Shown: one piece after another, positions 41,822 through 49,961 of the stretch | How the letters are laid out: each line of letters starts with the position of its first letter | Position numbering within the stretch: position 1 is the stretch's first letter | From: a virus | Direction: 5' to 3' (one strand) | Length of the DNA: 64,000 nt | Virus record (IMG/VR): IMGVR_UViG_3300042197_001295 | Coordinates: 1 to 64,000 of that record | The notes under the pieces: model-generated | What the model was told of the DNA's origin: nothing | Database searches by the model: none | Seen by the model: only the letters and a program-made list of their open reading frames with translations | Made by a program: the position numbers and the translations under genes

Positions 41822-42744
41822 ATTGCTGTGAGGGCATAGAGTATTTCCAATTCGTCTAAATCATTTTTTTTATCGAAAACTTCTTTCCATATAAACGATT
41901 TTGATGAAATATGATTATCTATCTTTAATGAATTACTTAGTCTTGTAAATTCTTTTTGGTCAAATTTATAAGAAATATTTTTCATTTGTTCCAAATAAGA
42001 CCGCTCTTCGTCTGGACAATGTATTTTTGTTTTACTTAAATCTATCAATTCTACATTTTTCAAGATTTTTTCTTGATTTTCTATCGATTGTTTCGGGAAC
42101 CATTCGTCCCAATTAAAAACGGCATTTTTAGATTTTACTGGACCGTAATCGTCTAGTCCATCGATATTATCGGAAATATCTCCTTTAACAGCTTTGAATT
42201 TAATAAATTGATCAACATTTTCTAATTTCGTATTAATCATGAAATTTTCATGGTTTACGATTTTCTTTTTCTGGAACAAAAACACAGAAACGTCTTCATT
42301 AATAAGTTGAAGCAAATCTTCGTCTACTGTTAAAACTGTTTTTTTACCCTCTAAAGTTTTACATAAATAATAAATTACATCATCTGCTTCCATGAAGCAT
42401 GGTTGAATAACCGGAATTCCCAGAACTTTACAAAATTCAACAACATGATTTAGTATATCATATACCTGTGCTTTTCTAGCATCGTCTTTTCGATTGCCTT
42501 TGTATTCGGTCAACAAAGTTTTTCTATAATTTGTAGTTTTCCCAGAAGAATCTAATTGTTTGTCTAGAGTAAACCAAACTTTATCTGCATTCAAAGATTT
42601 GGAATAGTCTCTAATTCTTTTTAAGACTCTTATTAAGGAGGAATAGTTTTTTCCATCTTTTCCTAGAATTTCATTTTGGTAATTGGAAAAAACAGTGGAA
42701 TATGCCAATCCATTTCCATCTATAATTAGATTATTATTTTTCAT
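41818..42744 (-). CDS. rnh: RNase H / FEN-type 5'-3' exonuclease
   Basis: A 308-residue protein of the T4 RNase H (flap endonuclease) family (T4: 305). Acidic active-site landmarks: LIIDGNGLAY (residues 6-15), VWFTLD near 60, YKGNRKDD near 80, FMEADDVIYYL near 118 and TVDEDLLQL near 140; KAVKGDISDNIDGL fits the H3TH region. It removes RNA primers and flaps during replication. It is the first gene of an early-type operon with a near-perfect sigma-70 promoter whose -10 box lies 6 nt from the ATG. Confidence 0.88.
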   Translation of the reverse strand: MKNNNLIIDGNGLAYSTVFSNYQNEILGKDGKNYSSLIRVLKRIRDYSKSLNADKVWFTLDKQLDSSGKTTNYRKTLLTEYKGNRKDDARKAQVYDILNHVVEFCKVLGIPVIQPCFMEADDVIYYLCKTLEGKKTVLTVDEDLLQLINEDVSVFLFQKKKIVNHENFMINTKLENVDQFIKFKAVKGDISDNIDGLDDYGPVKSKNAVFNWDEWFPKQSIENQEKILKNVELIDLSKTKIHCPDEERSYLEQMKNISYKFDQKEFTRLSNSLKIDNHISSKSFIWKEVFDKKNDLDELEILYALTAI

Positions 42745-42750
42745 AGATGT

Positions 42751-42778
42751 ATTATATTCAAAAATCTAATATTGTCAA
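42751..42778 (-). promoter_or_regulatory. consensus sigma-70 promoter, probably leaderless
   Basis: Minus strand TTGACA (42778-42773), 16-bp spacer, TATAAT (42756-42751), then six bases to ATG 42744. Initiation at the usual distance would fall at the start codon. Confidence 0.8.
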
Positions 42779-42805
42779 TAAAAAAAATTTAGTATAATTA
42801 AATAT

Positions 42806-43558
42806 ATGACAGAAAAAGACACCGGAGAGGCTCATCATAAAAAAAAGGACAATTGGAGATACGGGAGAAATTTATATTCCGATATTCGAAATTTAACATC
42901 TAGAACTAGTCAATTAGATATTGAAAAAAGTATTGACATTTTAATTGAGAAAACATTATTAGTTAAAAAACCCGGCCAAATAAAACAAATATATACAGCA
43001 TGGGATACTGTTTCTAATGATAATAGAATTAAGCCGTATTTAGAACAAAAATATCCAGAAATATTAAAAAGACCAGCATCAAGTGCTTCAACAGATACCG
43101 TAAATTCAAAAAATATTCCAGCAAAAATAAGAGGACAAGCTGGAGTTGTTAAAGAAGTTTCAACTAAACAAAAAAAACAATTTAATAATAAATGGTTTGA
43201 AGTTACTTTAAATAATTTATCTACTGCTGGTTCTATAATGGAATTAATGAATATGTCAGATGCAGACTGGGACGGTTCTTGTGCCCAACTAGGACTAGAA
43301 GTTGCACACGGTTTATTTGGAAAAAAAGATGTAAATGGTGTTGGTTTATGGGATTCGTTTAAAGAATTATTTAAAAAAGACGAAGAACAAGAAAATCAAC
43401 AAAAACCTTTAACAAAACAATCGAGATCAGAAGAAGGAACAGAGGTAGTGTATGAAAATGTTAATAGTGAAGTTGTGATGATTGCTACCTCGAACGGGAC
43501 ACTCATGGGAAAAACAGTATCAGAAGCAGAAAAGAGTAGTAGTTCTGAATTAATCTGA
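42806..43558 (+). CDS. unknown protein upstream of the spike gene
   Basis: A 250-residue hydrophilic protein without recognised domain. Lys-rich ends flank a middle with WFEVTLNNLSTAGSIMELMN and a DADWDGSCAQLG segment. Position directly before the gp5-like spike suggests a baseplate-related function. TATAAT lies 7 nt before its ATG, but its -35 region is weak. Confidence 0.55.
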   Translation: MTEKDTGEAHHKKKDNWRYGRNLYSDIRNLTSRTSQLDIEKSIDILIEKTLLVKKPGQIKQIYTAWDTVSNDNRIKPYLEQKYPEILKRPASSASTDTVNSKNIPAKIRGQAGVVKEVSTKQKKQFNNKWFEVTLNNLSTAGSIMELMNMSDADWDGSCAQLGLEVAHGLFGKKDVNGVGLWDSFKELFKKDEEQENQQKPLTKQSRSEEGTEVVYENVNSEVVMIATSNGTLMGKTVSEAEKSSSSELI

Positions 43559-43616
43559 AATTGAATGCTCCAAGTGATAATCCAACATTTGAACCATCTA
43601 ATGAACAATAAACAAT

Positions 43617-46600
43617 ATGAAATCTAATAAAAAATGGCCATGTATAGGAAGAGTTATACAAGCTAACTTAAACGGAACGGTAAATGTTGCAATTCCCGGT
43701 TGGAACATGGGAAATGGTCCTGAAGAAACTGCTTTGTTTTATTCTGAATGGACAACAGATCCAAGAACCATGAAAGCTTGGCAAGATATAATTGCTACCG
43801 GAAATTCGCTTGCATTTGTTATGTCTCCTTTAAACGGAGGGGCAGGACCATCATATTATGGAACATCTGGTGGTGGTTATAGTGCCGATCCTAATAGTGA
43901 TTATAGAGCACGGAACGGAGGAGACCCATTTTCTAATACAAATGGCGATCCCGGAATGCCAACAGATGCTAATGGTAATATATTAATAGAAGATTTTTAT
44001 GCGGCAGCATTACAAAAAATTCAAAATTCTTCATTAAATGGGTTTTCGCCAGAAGATGGTGGAAATTACGGTATAAACGGAACTCCACAATCATGGGCAT
44101 CTTTTATGACAAGAATGGCATGGGCGGAATCTGGTACCACTATCGGAAATAAAGGATATGTTAGACCGTACATTGTTGGTGATGAGGGTAGATCTTATGG
44201 TGTTTTACAATTTGGTATAGGCCAAGGAAACACTGGAATAACACCACAAAATTGGAGAAACGCCCCTAGCCAAATTGATGCTTTTATACGATTTACAGAA
44301 TCATGGGTTAAAAATGATAGTAAGTATATAAATCCTCCTTTTCCAGTTAAAGCAAAACGATATAAAGGTTGGGGAGGACTTGGATCGACATTTGGGCCGA
44401 TACGAACAAATGTCGTAAATACAAAACCGTTACCTCCAAACTACAAACAAAGAGGAGAATATGCAGATGTAGTAGCACAAAGTACAGAAAATAATAGAAA
44501 GTCTAGACTTACATATGACAATAATCAAACGGAAACAGAAAAATATTTTTCTGATTTGGCTAACAATAAGGCCTCTTGCAACGAAAGTAATTGTGGAGAA
44601 GCAATAGGAGAACAGTTTTTCATAAAACCGGGAGACGTTTATAGTCATAATAAAATATACGATGCTAAATTTGATACTTCTAGCGACACTAGAGCTTCGT
44701 CTTCATATGATGAAACACGATTAAAAAAATTACTGGATGGTTCAGATCAATTTATAATTTTTAGAAGAACATTAGAAAATTCTAATGATCACGGAGTATT
44801 TAAAACCGGAAGAGTTATATCAAGCGGAACTTTTGACGGAAAACCTTGGGTAAAGATAAGAGCAGTTGGTGCCTATCAAGGAAATGGTAAACTTTATACT
44901 TCGCGAGACAGAGTATTAACAACAGCAAGAGGATATGGGGGTCAAAGTGTTCCGGGTGTAGGCAATGTATATACTCTTGAAAGAGTTCATAATTTCTCAG
45001 ATATAAAACCAAATAGATTAAACTATCCGAATACTTATAGCGCAAAAGCAGAACCGTCAATAGAAAGTGCCAATTCAACTTCTAATTCTTCCGGTCCAAC
45101 CCCAATGTCACCAAACTTTGCGGCGCATGTTGAACATTTCCCGGCAGCAAATGGATCATTTTCCCTTCCTTCGTTGGGGTCATATGTTATTTTAAATTTA
45201 TTAGACGGTATGACAATTCCTATAGTCATGGGATATTTCATGGGAGCAGCAGAATCTACAAATGTTCTTGGAAGTTTTCCAGTAAATGAAACAGATGGAA
45301 CTCCAGCAGGTGTTGCTGTGGAATCAAATCAATTAGCAAATGATAATTTATTTGCTTCGCCCGCATTCAATACAAATGTTCTTGGAAGTTTTCTAGTAAA
45401 TGAAACAGATGGAACTTCAGCAGGTGTTGCTTCGGAATCAAATCAATTAGCAAATAATACTTTATTTGCTCCGCCCGAATTCTATACAAATGAAGCGCTG
45501 TATACGAGTGCAACGAGTTCTTTTTCTGATTATCTTGTAATAGATTATAATCAACGGAACGTAGGTACTACCAACGGAAACCATATATTATATAATACGC
45601 TAAAAGGTTTTTTTTCTTTCAGTGGCATAACAGGAGAAGAAAAAATGATTTTGAAAGGTGCGCTCCAAAATATTCTAAGATTAGATAACGATGGATGGCA
45701 GCAATATGCTCAAAATTATTTTTCTAGAGTTCCCGGTCTTGCAAATAGCACATTCGGAACAATATATGAAAATATAAAAAACTCAAAAAATACTAGTAAC
45801 GAAGGATTTTCTACAAACGAATCTTCTAACAGAATAGCACATATTGCACAACAAACAATGTTAGATATTTATGCACAGGCACATCAAATTGCTTCTCAAT
45901 TTGATATTAATCGTTTAAATGGGCAACATCCAGATTGTCCAGTATGTAAAAAAGGAACATATCAAAGTGAATCTTTTACTTCTGTGGGAGGAATTTCTTC
46001 GTTCCCGCCTCAAGCAAGTTCTTCTGGAGAAGTGAATAGTGGTCTTATTAACAGCGTAATAAAATTTGGATACAAAATCTTTAAACCAGATACCGCAGGA
46101 TGTTATACTTGTAGAGGTACTGGACGTTCTCCTGCATCCGAAGGCGGAAGATACCCTAATATGGTATCTCAAAAACAAAAAGATATGGAAAAAATTTATG
46201 AAGACAATAAAGAAATTTTAAAACAAATGAGAGATACAATTAATAACAGTGGGGGACATGGAAATTATGCACATGCTGGAAATATATATATTGGATCAGG
46301 ACTTGCTTCTTTTGATTTTGATTTCCCCTCGTTTAGAGTTGACGAAGTAGGTAAATTATCTGTTGTGGGTTTAACTTCAGGAATAAATGGATTAAATCCG
46401 AATGCTATTGCTGTTCCTTTAGTAGAACCTGTTGAGGTTCCTGATCCGGGCTTCGGAAATGTAAGTATAGTTGGTAATAGAAGCATTTCTATTAATTCTG
46501 GATCTGGCGGATTCAATTTATCTACAACTGGAAACGTAAATCAAATCGGAGCAATTTACAAAGCAGATTATGTGTCTGCTTCTTTTACTGGAAAAAAGGG

Positions 46601-47339
46601 AATTATGGTAGATGGGGGGTCTGGCGGAACTATTATTAGAGGTGATAATATAAAATTAAGCCCTTCTGATAATGGTAAAATTGGTGGTAAACATGTTATG
46701 ATAGATGGACATGCGTCTGTAAATGACAATTTACTTGTTGCTGGAGGGGCAGCAATCAACGGAAATTTATCAGTTCAGTCAATGACCATGCCCGGAAAAG
46801 TAGCAATGACAGAATATGAATATGATCCAACTAATCCAAAAGAAGCAAATCCAACCAGAGGTGTAATAAATGGAATGGTTCAATCCCCATTAGCTACTGG
46901 TTTTATAAAAATATATAATACGCCAGAAGCTGCTGTTGCTGGCAAACCAACGGGGGCACCATTAGTAATTATGGAAGGAGCAGAATATTATTTTCGCATA
47001 GAAGAAGCAAGAATGAAAATAGAACCAGTTGGAGGAGAAACTGAAGGAGATTATCCCGTTATTATGCAACCACACGCACATCCAATGATTGTTCCTAATA
47101 TCGATATTGTTAAAGGACCAAGAAAAGTTCCGGTTCTTTTGGCAGATGGAAGTTATAAAGAAACAGAATTAAGCCCAACTCAAGCAGTTTATGCTGCTGG
47201 CATGGTCGATTCTAATAACGGAAGACTTGTTGCATATTCAACTCCCAGTTCACTATTGCCATATTCACTACATCAAAAAACATCAGGAGACGAAAAATTT
47301 GATACTACTGGTGGACCATCTTTTAGCGTTGCAGTATAA
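43617..47339 (+). CDS. 5: baseplate spike/hub protein, gp5-like, with lysozyme-like domain
   Basis: A 1240-residue protein. Residues 1-70 begin an OB-like domain (WPCIGRVIQANLNGTVNVAI). About 165-260 resembles a lysozyme/transglycosylase fold (MAWAESG, GRSYGVLQFGIGQG). About 495-545 is a gp5/VgrG-type OB core (LPSLGSYVILNLLDGMTIPIV). A 38-residue duplication lies at about 548-623. Two DnaJ-like zinc half-sites are CPVC (Cys774/777) and CYTCRGTG (Cys829/832). The C-terminal part (about 890-1060) is a repetitive beta-helix (SINSGSGGFNLSTTG...), followed by a distal region. T4 gp5 combines OB, lysozyme and beta-helix; this version is twice as long. Confidence 0.75.
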   Translation: MKSNKKWPCIGRVIQANLNGTVNVAIPGWNMGNGPEETALFYSEWTTDPRTMKAWQDIIATGNSLAFVMSPLNGGAGPSYYGTSGGGYSADPNSDYRARNGGDPFSNTNGDPGMPTDANGNILIEDFYAAALQKIQNSSLNGFSPEDGGNYGINGTPQSWASFMTRMAWAESGTTIGNKGYVRPYIVGDEGRSYGVLQFGIGQGNTGITPQNWRNAPSQIDAFIRFTESWVKNDSKYINPPFPVKAKRYKGWGGLGSTFGPIRTNVVNTKPLPPNYKQRGEYADVVAQSTENNRKSRLTYDNNQTETEKYFSDLANNKASCNESNCGEAIGEQFFIKPGDVYSHNKIYDAKFDTSSDTRASSSYDETRLKKLLDGSDQFIIFRRTLENSNDHGVFKTGRVISSGTFDGKPWVKIRAVGAYQGNGKLYTSRDRVLTTARGYGGQSVPGVGNVYTLERVHNFSDIKPNRLNYPNTYSAKAEPSIESANSTSNSSGPTPMSPNFAAHVEHFPAANGSFSLPSLGSYVILNLLDGMTIPIVMGYFMGAAESTNVLGSFPVNETDGTPAGVAVESNQLANDNLFASPAFNTNVLGSFLVNETDGTSAGVASESNQLANNTLFAPPEFYTNEALYTSATSSFSDYLVIDYNQRNVGTTNGNHILYNTLKGFFSFSGITGEEKMILKGALQNILRLDNDGWQQYAQNYFSRVPGLANSTFGTIYENIKNSKNTSNEGFSTNESSNRIAHIAQQTMLDIYAQAHQIASQFDINRLNGQHPDCPVCKKGTYQSESFTSVGGISSFPPQASSSGEVNSGLINSVIKFGYKIFKPDTAGCYTCRGTGRSPASEGGRYPNMVSQKQKDMEKIYEDNKEILKQMRDTINNSGGHGNYAHAGNIYIGSGLASFDFDFPSFRVDEVGKLSVVGLTSGINGLNPNAIAVPLVEPVEVPDPGFGNVSIVGNRSISINSGSGGFNLSTTGNVNQIGAIYKADYVSASFTGKKGIMVDGGSGGTIIRGDNIKLSPSDNGKIGGKHVMIDGHASVNDNLLVAGGAAINGNLSVQSMTMPGKVAMTEYEYDPTNPKEANPTRGVINGMVQSPLATGFIKIYNTPEAAVAGKPTGAPLVIMEGAEYYFRIEEARMKIEPVGGETEGDYPVIMQPHAHPMIVPNIDIVKGPRKVPVLLADGSYKETELSPTQAVYAAGMVDSNNGRLVAYSTPSSLLPYSLHQKTSGDEKFDTTGGPSFSVAV
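45258..45485 (+). repeat. 114-bp tandem duplication in the spike gene
   Basis: Two head-to-tail copies (45258-45371 and 45372-45485) encode 38 residues each, starting TNVLGSF.VNETDGT. They differ at scattered positions. The frame is kept. Confidence 0.85.
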
Positions 47340-47342
47340 ATA
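47335..47342 (+). promoter_or_regulatory. T4-type late promoter octamer
   Basis: A perfect TATAAATA overlapping the spike stop codon, 11 nt before ATG 47354. Confidence 0.6.
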
Positions 47343-47353
47343 AAATTATCAAT

Positions 47354-48307
47354 ATGGGATGTGTTCCAACAATAAATATAAATTTAAACTTACCTTTTCT
47401 TTCTATTCCAAAAGCTATATTATCTATTCTTGGAAAAATTTATGGGTTTGTTAATGGAATTATAAATTTTGCACAAAATTTTATAAAAAGTATAGTAGGA
47501 ATTTTAAAAAGCATTGTTGATAAATTTAAAGAAGCATTAAAAAATATTAAAAATTTAATTCCTAATTTGATTAAATCTTTGAAAAGTATTTTTAATCTTA
47601 AAAATATAAAAGTTAAACTTAATATTTTTTTAGGATCTTGTGATGTATTGGGAGCATTAAACTCAAAAGTTAAAGATTTTTTAAATAAATATGCAATAAC
47701 ATCTTTTAGAGATTTTGTTTCTAAATTGGGTTTATCCGATTTTTCCAAAATAGTAAACAGTATTCTTAACGTAGATGTTATATTACAAAATAAGTTAAAT
47801 GAATTATTAAGAAATCTAGAATCTTTTGCTCGTATACCCGGAATTCCGGGTATAGCAAGTGTTACGTTTGAATGTGTTGGACTACAACCAACATTAGGTT
47901 CTGGATATTATCAAGACTGGTTATCTATTGCCGGAATGGAAATGCCGCAATTAAAATTACCAGAATGTAGAGATGATTCTGTTCCTTGTAGTTTTCCTGA
48001 TAAATTAAAAGATGATTTAGCAAATAAAAAAAGACAAGATCTAGTAGACGATATTAATAAAAAAGTAGATTTAGGAATTTTGCCGGATTCGCCTTTTTTA
48101 AAAACTGTTAAAAATTATTTTTACAGTAGATATAATCTACAAAGAAAGAAATATAGAACAGACGAAAATGGATTTATTATAGAAGGTGTAGACGATATTA
48201 ATATATCTAATGTTTCAAATGTTCAACTATCAGCAAAACCAATCGTCAGTGCTTCTACAAGTTCTATGTATGTTTCTGGTGATTTGACGTTTGATGGAAA
48301 ATGTTAA
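47354..48307 (+). CDS. unknown protein with amphipathic/hydrophobic helices
   Basis: A 317-residue protein. The first 150 residues are a string of Ile/Leu/Lys-rich amphipathic helices (SILGKIYGFVNGIINFAQNF, IKSIVGILKSIVDKF), and the rest is globular with Cys residues. It follows the spike gene with its own octamer, so a baseplate-hub or tail-interior, possibly membrane-interacting, role is plausible. No family recognised. It overlaps the end of the convergent small gene by 4 nt. Confidence 0.6.
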   Translation: MGCVPTININLNLPFLSIPKAILSILGKIYGFVNGIINFAQNFIKSIVGILKSIVDKFKEALKNIKNLIPNLIKSLKSIFNLKNIKVKLNIFLGSCDVLGALNSKVKDFLNKYAITSFRDFVSKLGLSDFSKIVNSILNVDVILQNKLNELLRNLESFARIPGIPGIASVTFECVGLQPTLGSGYYQDWLSIAGMEMPQLKLPECRDDSVPCSFPDKLKDDLANKKRQDLVDDINKKVDLGILPDSPFLKTVKNYFYSRYNLQRKKYRTDENGFIIEGVDDINISNVSNVQLSAKPIVSASTSSMYVSGDLTFDGKC

Positions 48308-48549
48308 TTCCAAAAGTAATTTGTTGCAATAATTCCTTCTACGATTTTTAGAAAATCGAATGGATTGCCAATAATTCCAGAATAATCTGCTCTGATTTTT
48401 TCTAAATCATCAGAAATATCTGCCAAAATTTCTGGACGACATTGAATATTATAATCCGTATCTAAATCTTCGCTTAAAGCCTTGAGTTCTTTTTCGTTTA
48501 AAGAAAGACAAAATGCACTGTAGTTTTCATTATTATTTTCCATATCCAT
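48304..48549 (-). CDS. unknown small acidic protein
   Basis: An 81-residue acidic, helical protein (MDMENNNENYSAFCLSLNEK...). No family recognised. TTGACA lies upstream (rc of 48582-48587 region) but no well-spaced -10 box was found, so its promoter is uncertain. Confidence 0.5.
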   Translation of the reverse strand: MDMENNNENYSAFCLSLNEKELKALSEDLDTDYNIQCRPEILADISDDLEKIRADYSGIIGNPFDFLKIVEGIIATNYFWN

Positions 48550-48582
48550 ATAATCATATGGTAATATAATGTTGTTGGAATG

Positions 48583-48798
48583 TCAATGTTTTTTTGTTGT
48601 TTCTTTATATTTTTTTATTCGATCTATATAAATTTTTCTTTGTTCTGATAATTTTACATATTCATCAGAAACTAGATAATTTATTCCAATTCTTGCAATA
48701 AATGGATCTTTTGTTATTTCTTGCCAAGTTGGTTCTGGGGGAAGATTTGTTACACAACCGCTCAAAAATAAACACAATAAAATAATACTATTTTTCAT
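48583..48798 (-). CDS. small lipoprotein, o-spanin-like
   Basis: A 71-residue protein with a signal peptide and lipobox (MKNSIILLCLFLSGC, Cys15), followed by a short charged helix. It overlaps the upstream one-helix protein gene by 11 nt. An inner-membrane protein overlapped by a small lipoprotein is the architecture of Rz/Rz1 spanins, which fuse the membranes at lysis of Gram-negative hosts. The call is structural, not by sequence similarity. Confidence 0.55.
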   Translation of the reverse strand: MKNSIILLCLFLSGCVTNLPPEPTWQEITKDPFIARIGINYLVSDEYVKLSEQRKIYIDRIKKYKETTKKH

Positions 48799-48991
48799 TA
48801 TTATATAATTTATTTAATTCATCTAGATTTCCGTCATCTATAAACTTGTCAATTTCTTTTTTCTTTTTCTTTATTGCTTCTATTTCTTTAAAATCGGATA
48901 TTCCTTTTTTAATACTTTCCGTGAGATTTAAAACTAATCTAATCAATGTTATTAACATTGATATAAATTTAATTAAATTTATAATATTCAT
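48788..48991 (-). CDS. small one-helix membrane protein, i-spanin-like
   Basis: A 67-residue protein with an N-terminal hydrophobic helix (IKFISMLITLIRLVLNL) and a charged coiled C-terminus (KEIEAIKKKKKEIDKFID). The start at 48991 is chosen because a perfect TATAAATA lies 5 nt before it; longer readings overlap the divergent protease gene. Together with the following lipoprotein it could form a spanin pair. Confidence 0.5.
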   Translation of the reverse strand: MNIINLIKFISMLITLIRLVLNLTESIKKGISDFKEIEAIKKKKKEIDKFIDDGNLDELNKLYNNEK

Positions 48992-48996
48992 AATAT

Positions 48997-49022
48997 TATT
49001 TATATTAAAAACTCTATAAATA
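48997..49022. promoter_or_regulatory. divergent late promoters
   Basis: Minus strand TATAAATA at 48997-49004 (5 nt before ATG 48991) and plus strand TATAAATA at 49015-49022 (6 nt before ATG 49029). Both are perfect. Confidence 0.7.
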
Positions 49023-49028
49023 TAATTA

Positions 49029-49928
49029 ATGAACAAAAAAGATAAAAATAAAAAATGTTTATCTCCAACTAGTTTTAGTGATTTTACAGGAGATTCTGTT
49101 GTTTCAAAAAATAAAATTTGGGATAAAAACAAAATTTTAAAAGTTGGTTTTTTAAACGGAACAGATTTACAAAAACAAAAAGTTCAAAAAACAATTGAAG
49201 AAAAATTAATTCCATTTATTTCTTTAAAGTTTGAATGGAACACGAATGTACACCAATCTGAAATACGAATAGGTTTTGATAAAAACGAAGGGGCATGGTC
49301 ATATGTCGGTATTGAAAATTTAAATATAGAATCTCCTAGAAAAACCATGAATTTAGAATGGCAAGACGAATCTGTTATACTTCATGAATTTATGCACTCT
49401 ATTGGATTTGAACATGAAATGGGCAATCCTTTAGGAAAACCAATACAATGGAACAAAGAAAAAGTTTACGAAGATATGGCAAAACCTCCTAACAATTGGG
49501 ATAGAGAAAGAGTAGATTCAAATATATTTATTAGATTAGATCCTGATAATATTTCAGGAACGGATTTTGATAAAGATAGTATTATGTTATATCCAGTTCC
49601 TGCTGAATGGACATTGGATGGTTTTTATTCAATGCATAACAAAGAATTATCCGAATTGGATAAGAAAAAACTACAAGAAACATATCCAAAAGAAAACCAA
49701 TCTTTACCGGTGTATAATTTATTTACAGGACAAAATGTTATTGTTGCTTCTGATGATCAAACTTCTATGAAAAATATTTTAAGAAGCGTATTTCCTAATA
49801 AAATTTATGTTCAAAGATTGTGGACAAGTAATCTCATTAGTTTAGCAAATACGCTAGGTGGATCTTTTGATCAACAAACTCCAAAACATGTTTTATATTC
49901 TTTCATATATGACAAATTAGAAATTTAA
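49029..49928 (+). CDS. astacin-like (metzincin) zinc metalloprotease
   Basis: A 299-residue protein with the extended metzincin zinc site HEFMHSIGFEHE (His119, Glu120, His123, His129) and a Met-turn SIMLYP (Met186, Tyr188), the astacin arrangement. No signal peptide is visible, so it acts inside the cell or in the virion. The last about 80 residues are an extra domain. It is flanked by spanin-like genes and the tail sheath gene and has a late octamer. A virion-associated enzyme digesting host surface protein or a processing protease are both possible. Confidence 0.8.
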   Translation: MNKKDKNKKCLSPTSFSDFTGDSVVSKNKIWDKNKILKVGFLNGTDLQKQKVQKTIEEKLIPFISLKFEWNTNVHQSEIRIGFDKNEGAWSYVGIENLNIESPRKTMNLEWQDESVILHEFMHSIGFEHEMGNPLGKPIQWNKEKVYEDMAKPPNNWDRERVDSNIFIRLDPDNISGTDFDKDSIMLYPVPAEWTLDGFYSMHNKELSELDKKKLQETYPKENQSLPVYNLFTGQNVIVASDDQTSMKNILRSVFPNKIYVQRLWTSNLISLANTLGGSFDQQTPKHVLYSFIYDKLEI

Positions 49929-49961
49929 TTTTTTGTCTTTGAAAACATAAGTAATAAATAT

